This document shows positions 1 through 9,600 of a DNA stretch of 64,000 nt, piece after piece (the stretch's first letter is position 1; each line of letters begins with the position of its first letter). The translations under genes and the position numbers were made by a program. Below the pieces are notes generated by a model, which worked only from the letters and a program-made list of their open reading frames with translations, ran no database searches and was not told the DNA's origin. Source of the stretch: Symbiodinium natans. Lineage: Eukaryota; Sar; Dinophyceae; Suessiales; Symbiodiniaceae. Where the stretch lies: assembly GCA_905221605.1 (NCBI GenBank), contig CAJNDS010000049.1, positions 64,001-128,000 on the forward strand, in the 5' to 3' direction.

Positions 1-242
1 AATGGGAGTTCGCAACTGCAATCTGCACATGAGAGTGGAACCATGACTTTCCCATCCCAATCCTCAGAAACAGGTCTGACTACGACGTTGTTTGCTCGTG
101 TATGAACCCAACCTAGGATTTTCAGAACGATGTGTGGGGTGCAGTGGAAGTTTGCAAGTGCAAAACTGTACTTGCAGCGGGGGAAACATTGCCGGTGGGC
201 TTGATGTCCGTTTCTGGTGGCCCGTGTGCTCGGACGAACCCG

Positions 243-289
243 GCGTCAAAAAGCGTCAAAAAGCGTCAAAAAGCGTCAAAAAGCGTCAA
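243..289. repeat. 10-bp tandem repeat (gcgtcaaaaa, about 4.7 copies)
   Basis: Perfect head-to-tail decamers, seen directly. They lie upstream of the first exon island of the 0.5-10.3 kb gene. The rest of bases 1-540 shows no coding signal I can support; short ORFs there are low-confidence. Confidence 0.9.
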
Positions 290-559
290 TGCGGGTACGT
301 TTATGTACTTGTAGTAAAAACACCATGATCTGTGTTGTTTGTGCTCTCGGGACAAACGTATCTGCTCTGAGAACATGCTTTTCGCTCTGACTTCGGTTGT
401 GCACATTGCTCTTGAGCAGCCCTAGAGCGACTTTCTTGTTCTGTAGCGACACCTGCTGCCTTCATGTTTGGCTCTGCAGGTAAGATTGGGATTGTGGATG
501 TGTGTCTAGGGCCAGGGTTCTGGCACACGCCTGCAACGTGTGGGGTCGACCTTGCGGCG

Positions 560-630
560 ATGCCACCTAAAGGGAGCAAGAAAGCAGCCCCACCGCGCCC
601 GCCCGCTGCACTGGACCCTGGCGCCCCTCA
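560..630 (+). CDS. Exon island 1, putative start codon
   Basis: ATG at 560 opens a Lys/Ala/Pro-rich N-terminus (MPPKGSKKAAPPRPPAALDP). It is the first convincing start in the window. Dinoflagellate mRNAs are normally trans-spliced to a leader, but no acceptor can be fixed here. The 3' edge is unclear. Confidence 0.4.
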
Positions 631-3600
631 CATGCATTCGAAAACACAAATGAACATGTACGAAGTGTCATCCCCCAAAAAAGATCAATGTATTTAAGGC
701 ATTGGCCAGAGCAATCGACGGCGACATGTGCTTGGATCTGCTCGGGTTGTCTGCAGATCAACGCAAAGAAGTGCAGGCCCGCTTGCGACCTAGCTACAAA
801 TACAGGAGTACATGTGACAGTTATAACTCCTACAAGGCTATTTCGTAACAATGTACCTCAGGAATGCTATTGGTGGTGGTGGGATGGCAAGCAGTGCGCC
901 CGCAGCTCCCAAAAACCAGTCCCATGCACCTGCCCCTGCCGCCCCAGCCGCCCCAGTGGCAGCCCCTGAGCTGGCTGCTCCCGCACGGAGCAGAAGTTGG
1001 AAGACATGACAGTTCATGAGTTGGAAGGCGTCTTGAAAGAGCAGCTTTCCGAGATGGACTTGACTGTGTCCCCAAGCGATGTGCCCGGCTTGCATCGCCC
1101 TGACTCTCAGATCACCGCTGCTGCCTCTTTTGCTGAGCCGAATGTTGGGCCCGTGGCTGTCTTGAGGGTTGGAGCTGTGCACTTGCACAAAGAAGTACCG
1201 ATGTAGGAAGTCGACAATAAGACCCGCTCGTATTTTAGCAGACATCAATATCCCTAAACCCTAAACCCTAAACCCTAATTAAACCCTAAACCCCAAACCC
1301 CTATGATTCAAGAAGATTCCCCTGCAGACGGTCTCCCCGGACGATGCCTCCGCTGCTGCTGCCTTCCACGGCCCCGTGGTGCCGAAGGCCCAGGCTGCAC
1401 GTGGTGCTGCCAAAGCCAAGGGCAAAACCTCAGATGCTGTTCCAGTTTCGTGACAAATCTTAGTCGGTCCTTTGAGTGTTTTGTCCGACAAATATGGGTT
1501 TAGGGTATTAGGGTTTTAAGGTTTAGGGTTTAGGGTCTATATGGACGCATGTATAGGGTCTAGGGTTTAGGGTTTAGGGTATGTTACAATTCCGTTACAG
1601 GAATGATTTGTTTTCTGAAGTGAGTTTCAGGTGTGGGAGCCTCCGATTCTTACCGAGTCTGAGAAGAAGCAGTACGCCAACTTTTGGGGCAAATTCAAAA
1701 GGTCAGCAAGTGACGTGACAGAGACAACAGAACCCTCCCCTTCGGAACCCTCCCCTTCGGAACCCTCGAGTGCATCTTCGCGCCCCGGGCTCTTGATGTG
1801 GCCAGCTACTGGCTCCCAGGGTTACAGTGGTTTGTCGAAAGTCAACCAGCACACTGGCCTGCTCACTCCAGTCAAGAACCGGCCGGTGTCAACCCCCCAG
1901 CCTTCTGTCCCAGCTTTGCAGACAACCATGCAGGCGCAACAACCGGTGACACCTGTTCAGGCGGCAACGACAGCTGGTGCAGTGCCGCAGCAAGCGGCCG
2001 GCCCTTTGCAGCAGCAAACGCAGCAGCCTGTGGCACCTGTCCATGTTCCGCAGACAACCGCTCAAGCGGCTGACCCCTTGCAGCAACAAGCGCAGCAGCA
2101 TGTGCCACCTGTCCAAGCTCCACAGACAACCGCCCCAGCGCAGCAGCAAATCCAAGTGGCCGCTCCATTGCAGCAACAGCAGCAGCAGCTACCGACACAG
2201 CAACAGGTGGCACCTGTCCAAGTTCCGCAGACAACCGCTCCTGCAGTGCAGCAGCCAAGCCAAGCGACCGGCCCTTTGCAGCAGCAAGCGCAGCTGCAGG
2301 TAGCACCTGTCCAAGCTCCGCAGACAACCGCTCCGGCAGTGCAGCAGCCAAGCCAAGCGACCGGCCCTTTGCAGCAGCAAGCGCAGCAGCATGTGGCACC
2401 TGTCCAAGCTCCGCAAACAACCGCCCCAGTGCAGCAGCAAAGCCAAGCGACCGGCCCTTTGCAGCAGCAAGCGCAGCAGCATGTGGCACCTGTCCAAGCT
2501 CCGCAAACAACCGCTCCAGTGCAGCAGCAAAGCCAAGCGACCGGCCCTTTGCAGCAGCAAGCGCAGCAGCATGTGGCACCTGTCCAAGCTCCGCAGACAA
2601 CCGCCCCAGGGCAGCAGCAAAGCCAAGTGGACGCTCCTTTGCTGCTGCAGCAGCAGCAGCAGACACAGCAACAGGTGGCAGTCCAAGCTCTGCAGACAAC
2701 CGCACAAGTGCAGCAGCATCCACCTGTTCAAGCTTCGCAGACCACAGTCGTTCCGCAGACCGGCCCGGTCGCCACGCAGCCGGTCACACCTTCGCCAACC
2801 ACCCCAGGGACACAGCAAACGCCGACGAGCCCCTTCACTCCGCTGCCGCAGTCTGTTCCTGCCCCAACCCTGCAAGGCTCGAAGCCTACGCCTGCAACAG
2901 ACCAGGGTGGCCTTATCCCAGCCCAACAAGCCGGCATGTGTGTAGCATGTTGCAAGTTCTACCCTGGACTAACGCCAACCAGCAGCACACAGTGCTCGAC
3001 ATGCAACACCCCGCTGCAGATGTTTGACGTTGTGCCCCACCAGAAGACAGGCGATGCGAAGCAGGAAGCGCAACAGGCGGCACTGCCCCAGAAGGCACCC
3101 ACGCAAACAACCCTGGAAACCATCGTGCCCACCCCTGCGCCGGCCGACAAAAGCAACGAAGATGGTGTCGATCGCAAAGCCGATGGTGGCACCTTTCGGC
3201 CACAAGCGACCCCAGTGCGCAACCTTGACTTGTTTGCAGGGTTTTCTGTGGATGGCCAGGGCAATGGCTTGTATCGCAACGCCTCCATGGAAAGCGTAGA
3301 GTCGCGTACCCCTGTGAGACAGCTGTCTTTCACCAGTGCTGCCCCGACAACCCCTGCAGGGTCTGACTGCGGCACCGAACAGGAGCCCGAGCAGGACCCA
3401 GCCCGCGAGCGCATTCTCATGATGATGCAGCTTTTGCAAGCCAAGCTGAACTCCTTGGATATCAGCTCCCCCACCGAGGTGCCAGGCGACAAGGGTGCAA
3501 CCGACCCAGCAACAACAGGCCCCACGCTTGTTCCTCCCCAAGAGCCTGCCTCCTGCAGCACACCGCTTCTCAGCAAAGCAGCAGAAAACGAGGCGGAACT

Positions 3601-6600
3601 GAACAAGTGGCACAACACTCGCCAAGCGGAACCGCTAGCTGTTCCCCATGTTCCCGCGGTTCCCGCTGCTGCGTCTGTTGCTGCCGCGCCAGCTAACCTG
3701 TCCGCAACAGCCCTGCACGCTACACCAGCAGCCCTGCCCATGGGAGCGCCGCCCCCTGCACCTGCCCCGACCGGTCCGCCGCCGAAAGCCTCGGCCCCAG
3801 AACTGTGCAACTCCGGTACGCACGCAGCTGCATACAAAAAACTAGGCCGGTTCTGCGAGAGCAACCCCTCGGCCACAGAACTAAACCAAGCCTGGCGGAA
3901 TCTTAACTCAAAAGCCCGAAAAGCCCCTTCAAGAAGTGACCTCAAGTTTGGGTATAGAACTTTTTGTGCCTGTGCGACATATACCACATGCTGTGTCCCA
4001 GGAAAGGTGGTGACGTTCGCATTGCTGCTCTGGCAAAGTTTGTCAAAGCCGGAGGCCACCCAATTGTGTCAACATGAACCCATGCCCTATAATCCCTTAA
4101 CCCCCAAACCCCAACCCCCAAAACCATAAACCAATAAACCACTAAACCCTAAACCCTCTCCCCCCCCACGCTGTGCAGGTGATAACCAGGCAGCCATGGC
4201 ACTCGAAGCAACGATGCAGTTCCGGAGGCAGAAGGAAGAAACCGACAGGGACAAGGGAACCTAGGCTCAGCACCGATACCACTGTGTTATTATGGTTTGG
4301 AAGCCCTACACATTCATATGTGCTCCATAAACACACCTGCAGCTAAGGCAAATACCTGCCTTGGGAACAAATCGTCGCATGTCACAATCACGACGTGGAT
4401 GCTGCAACAGCGTTTGTCAACCGCCGCAGATCGCAACTGAAAGGGAGACTTTGTTTGCACCTTAATACACATATACCTTTTCACATGTAGACATATACGG
4501 CAATATGACCCTCCGCATGTGTTCCCAGGACTTCGAAATGCCGGAACAATCCGGACCTTGAGACATTTCTATGGTACGATGCTCAGGAACGCGAGCTAAC
4601 GGTTCGCAGCCTCGAAACTCGACTTCCGTGCCTTTTTAGGGTTTAGGGTTTATAGGGTTTAGGGTTTATAGGGTTTATAGGGTTTAGGGTTTAGGGTTTA
4701 GGGTTATAGGGTTTATAGGGTTTATAGGGTTATAGGGTTTAGGGTTTAGGGTTTAGGGTTTAGGGAATTTAGCAGACGCGTCCCTGAAACAATCAAATGA
4801 ACATGTAACAACCGTCCCAGAAACAACCAAATGAAGACTTAACAACCCTATATAACCCTCGGCTATGGACCCTCAGCCCAGGACGAGATCTGCATTTCGC
4901 TGGGGTGTGACCCTGCGTATGCTCTTCATGTTTCCTCCCTGCTCAACAATGACTCTCCGGACGGTGGGAGCGTGCCCACGTCCAACCCGGGCGGCCCCGC
5001 ACCGCCTCCTAACCCCAAGGCCAAGGCAGCCCCCCCGGAGGCAGGCGAGACAGAGAAGCCCCCGACGAAGAAAGCCCGAGCACCCAAGCCCGCTGAATCT
5101 AGGCTGAGATGAAAGGAAGTTTACTTTCCACGCCCTCCCAACGTTTAGCCCGGTTTAGGGTTTAGGGTTTAGGGTTTAGGGTTTAGGGTTTAGGGTTGAG
5201 TGTTGAGGGTTGAGGGTTTAGGGTTGAGGGTTTAGGGTTTAGGGTCTAGGGTTTAGGGTTTATGCAGCCGAGGGCACCGACATGGAGACTCATGTGGTGG
5301 TGGACTCCGAAGGGTCCGTCACTGCATTTGTGAATTCTTGGACGAACGCGGCCACCAATGCCCAGGGGCAGGCTGCCAAAGTCTGCGCAGAGCTACTAGG
5401 CAGTATCTATTATAGGCAGCTCTAAAAAAGTCGTGCTCCTAGTCGCTTCACCCAATACGCAGAAGTAGAAGTATAATTGGCCCCCCATACTCTTTAAAAT
5501 CGCACGCTCCCGACAGCTCTAACCACTGAGGCTGGAAAGCTTGGAGTCCCAGGAGCCTCTCATCAATCTGATTCAGGCTGCAGTGGCTCAGATCACAGAT
5601 GCTCGCAAGAGCCTTAAGGGTCTTGGCACGGCCCCTGTGGCTGCCGATGTTCAGGCGATTCTGATGCGTGTTTCTTGGCTGGGTAGAGCTGCGGGGTCTT
5701 TGTTATTCTTTCTAAATTTAGGGGTTGCAGATCTGCTGCCAAGGTTGCTGGTTTCGTGGATGCTTACAAGAAGCATGTGCGCACTGCCACAAGTTTGACT
5801 TAAGGCTGCATATATGGGTTTAGGGTGTAGGGTTTTGGACTTAGGGCTTCGAACGGGCTGATCGTGACAGCTCAGGATTGCAGCGGAGAAACGCGAGACC
5901 CAACCGAAGAAGAGAATGAAGAAACCTGCGGCCTAAGGCACGCAGGCCTTTTTGGAGTGGTGCCTCTCCTAGTGTTCCCGGGAGTACGTAGCTAGACCAC
6001 AAAACATCAGAACGAAATACGGGTCATGTGGCTTCGAGGACAGCCATGGAGAGGATTTTGACCTAGGTTACGAAGGGGGCTTCTTTAGGCATCCACCTAG
6101 CTGATGTGGAAATATCTACGTCATGTGGATGAGAAGCATCCGTGGTTGCAGTGGCAATGCAAGCATTGCTACTTTCGGGGAACATGTGTGCACCAGATCC
6201 GCCCGCGCAGAAAACACCCTGCACGCTTAAATGGAAGCGGCCTTGCAAACTGCAGTCTTACTCGAGGCCAATTCGCAGGGGCCTGTAGCTACGGCCATCA
6301 GCTGAGGATACATGTGTGCGTGGGCCTGGAACTCTCGAGCCTATATTCTAAATAGTCGCCCCTATATAGCCCCCCCTAAACCCTAAACCCTAAACCCTAA
6401 ACCCTAAACCCCAAACCCTAAACCCTAAACCCTAAACCCTAAACCCTAAGCTGAAAGCCCTTGACCCTAAGCATCCTCAGAAATCCTCGCAGGCCAATAT
6501 TGACACCCACACCCTAAACGCCCTACAACAATAGTAGCCCGAATTTAGCCTTGAAAGCCCTTGACCCCAAGCATCCTCAGAAATCCTCGCAGGCCAATAT

Positions 6601-9600
6601 TGGCAGTACACCCTAAATTCCTGAACCCTAAACCTCTATTGCTTTGATGTACCACATGAAACCTTAATCCCTGCAGTTTGCATTCTTAAAATGCATAAAC
6701 CTCTGGACCATGGATCTGTATAAAGACTGAAGCTTGCAACCATCCAGGTTGTGTATGCGCCATGTTGAAGCGCATCCAGCGCATGCATGCAAAGGCGTCC
6801 GGCAGCACCGAGAAACCACAGGATAGCAAACCCAAGCGATCGGACTTCAGGCTGCGTTCTCCACTCGTGAGGAGTATTGCGAAACGTGTGGGGCTGGGGC
6901 AGCCCGCTGTGTTGCTACAGGAAGCGTCTTTAGCTGCTGTTGATGAAGCCGGGCCTTCTAATGTTAGTCGCAGCGCCATGGCTTTACCTATCTCTTGTGG
7001 ACAGAAGCAGGGTTCAGGATTTCAGGTTTTGGTTTACGGGTGTAAGGGTTTGGGGTTCACAATATAGGTCCAGAGTTTTTGGGGGCTTTGTTTTTTTTAA
7101 ACTTGAGTTTTGGGGGGAACGGTTGGGGGGGGTGGGGGGGTACGACTGGGGAGCCCTTGATACAGAGTTTACACTCTGAGCCAGTGAGGGATTGAAAGCA
7201 TACAATTTCTATTTATCCCGGCCTTGAGGGTTTAGGGTTTAGGGTTTGGGGTTTGGGGTTTTGGGGTTTGGGGGTTTATAGGCTTTAGGGTTTAGGGTTG
7301 TAACTTAAACAGTGTCATATGTGCTTGGGTTTGGTTGTCTGTCCGAGGCACTCTATGGGCATCGCGAATGGGAAAATCTGGCACAGCGCCGCAACACATC
7401 GAATCTGCCCTGCACAAGGCTGCCAGCAAAGCACCAGATGCCCCGCGGTCGCATTGTTTGATTGGTTCTGGCCACTGCGTGCTAAGCGTAATTGGGATCT
7501 GCAGTGCAAAATCCCATTCCTAGGCTCGGCTGCGATGTCCCTTGAGTTCGGCTAGCATTTTGGTCAAAGATGTCCGGCAGCACCGCAAGGTGTCTTTGCA
7601 ACGCCAACGCACTCAGAAGCTGCGAGCCCGGCTGAAAGCCAAAGCGAAACCGAAAGCTCACGCGACAGCCCAACGAAAACCCAAGAAAGAGTCCAAGAAT
7701 GCACTGCCTGTGCCTCCCGTCTATTCGTTGTGGCCTGTCTACTTGCCGCACATGATGTTTCAGTCCATGGTCGAGGCTGGCTTGATCAAGGAACTGATTC
7801 TCAGCTAATTTGGCAATGTAACCCTGAAACCCTCAATCCTCGATAAACCACATACATCACCCTAGAACTATGACACGCTAACTTCAGGGCCGGCGATGTC
7901 GACTGGATTGACTTCTGGAACCGGGCAAGCAAGGAAGAATGGGGCAAGCTGCCTGGTGGCAACATTTCGTTTCCAAACGTTCCCTTTGAATCTTCAGTAT
8001 TGCAACCCTATTATAAGCCCAAAGCCGTTAACCCTAAACCCTAAACCCCAAACCCATTTTTCGCTAGTAATCGAGCCCCGACCTATCGAGCCCCGACAAT
8101 ATCCTGCGCAGGGGGCACCCGGTCTGCAGCTGGCCAGACGAAGACAAAGCAAAAGCTTTTGCTGTCTCATTTCATGGAGATGAAGGACAAGGCAAACGCA
8201 GCAAATCCACGATGATTCTGTCGTGGAGCCCTTTGGCTGTGCATGCTCCTGCCATGCTCAGCAAATACCCCTTCGCCGCCTCTTGGTTAGCAGTAGTGCA
8301 AAAACCCTAAAAAAAATCGATCCCCACTTGATTCCCTCGTCCCTCGCTCACCGGCCTTAGGTCATTAAGTCCGAGTTTTTCGCTTACGATGGGACAAAGA
8401 ACTTGACATTGGACGGGCTCCAGCAAGCCCTGGCGTCCTCTCTGAACCAATGCAACAAGCGCTGCAACCCTGCCACCCAGAATTACAGCATGCACTTGGT
8501 GATGTCGAAGGGAGACTGGAAGTTCAGGCGAGAGTGGCTTCGGCAACCGAGGAGTTACAACAACAGTGATCTTATCTGTCCACGTTGTTTCGCGAGCTCT
8601 CTTCCGAACACTAACAAGCCGTGGCTGTGCCCTGTGCACGAGAGTTGGAACAATCCAGAAGACCTGGCCGAAGCGGCAAAGTCACGGGTGGGTCAAAATA
8701 TTTGGCTTCTTGCCGTAGCAGCAATTACTTTGAGTTTTGTTTGTACAAATCCCGACAGCCCTAGAAAGCTCTATTTGTGCAGCTGTGTGCAACCCAAGGC
8801 TTCACACCGTGGATGGATGGAGTGCCATGGGTGAGATGGCGGACCTGCTTCACTCCCTTTGGACGGGGACCGCTCGGGATGCTGTTGGCAGTCTGCTTAT
8901 GGAATTGGCTCGGTACCACCCACAGGCAACCGCGTATGCCACTTGGGACGAGCGGCTTAGCCTCGTCTACGAGGAGTTCACAGACTTTTGCCGGCGCCAC
9001 GGCCTGCGGCCTTCTTCAGTGGACGGGCTTAGCCCCAAGATGCATTAGCAGGTCCTTGTACAACCCTAAACCCTGAACTAAACCCTAAACCCTCAACCCT
9101 AAACCCTAAACCTTAAACCCTAAACCCTAAACCCTATAACCCTATAAACCCTAAACCCTATAAACGCTAAACCCTATTATCAACCCTAAACCCTAAACCG
9201 ATAAACCAGAAAGAATATACACCTACCCCAAAAACGACGCAAGCCAATCGAAGCGTCCAAGGCTTGTTAAAACTTTCGGTCGAGAACATCTCCACTGATT
9301 ACCCACTGGGGCCTTCCAAGGGCTACAGCAACCGAGTGCTGACTCGTGACAGCCATATGGAGAAGACGTTTTTTTTTCGTTGGAACTGTAGGGTCAAAAT
9401 ATCATATAGAATTCCAGCTGTGTGCGCCTATATTAGGTTGAGTTTTTGGTGGGGCAAACGTGACGTCCCAGGATGAGTTTTCTTGCGGCTAGACTCAACG
9501 ACCCTGGGACTAGAATGGCATTTTGCATTTTGGTTTGCTATACTTTCGGGCTGCTTCTCAGGAGGCTTTGTGTTGCGAAAACATGAAGACCCCATGTAAC

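Noticed and set aside
1872-2723. 283-codon minus-strand ORF over the Gln-rich exon
   Set aside because: Codon-bias shadow of the CAG/GCA-rich plus-strand repeat; the plus frame is longer and has a splice-like start.
2959-4059. 366-codon minus-strand ORF
   Set aside because: Antisense to the large plus-strand exon, with Gly/Ala/Cys-biased composition typical of a shadow frame.
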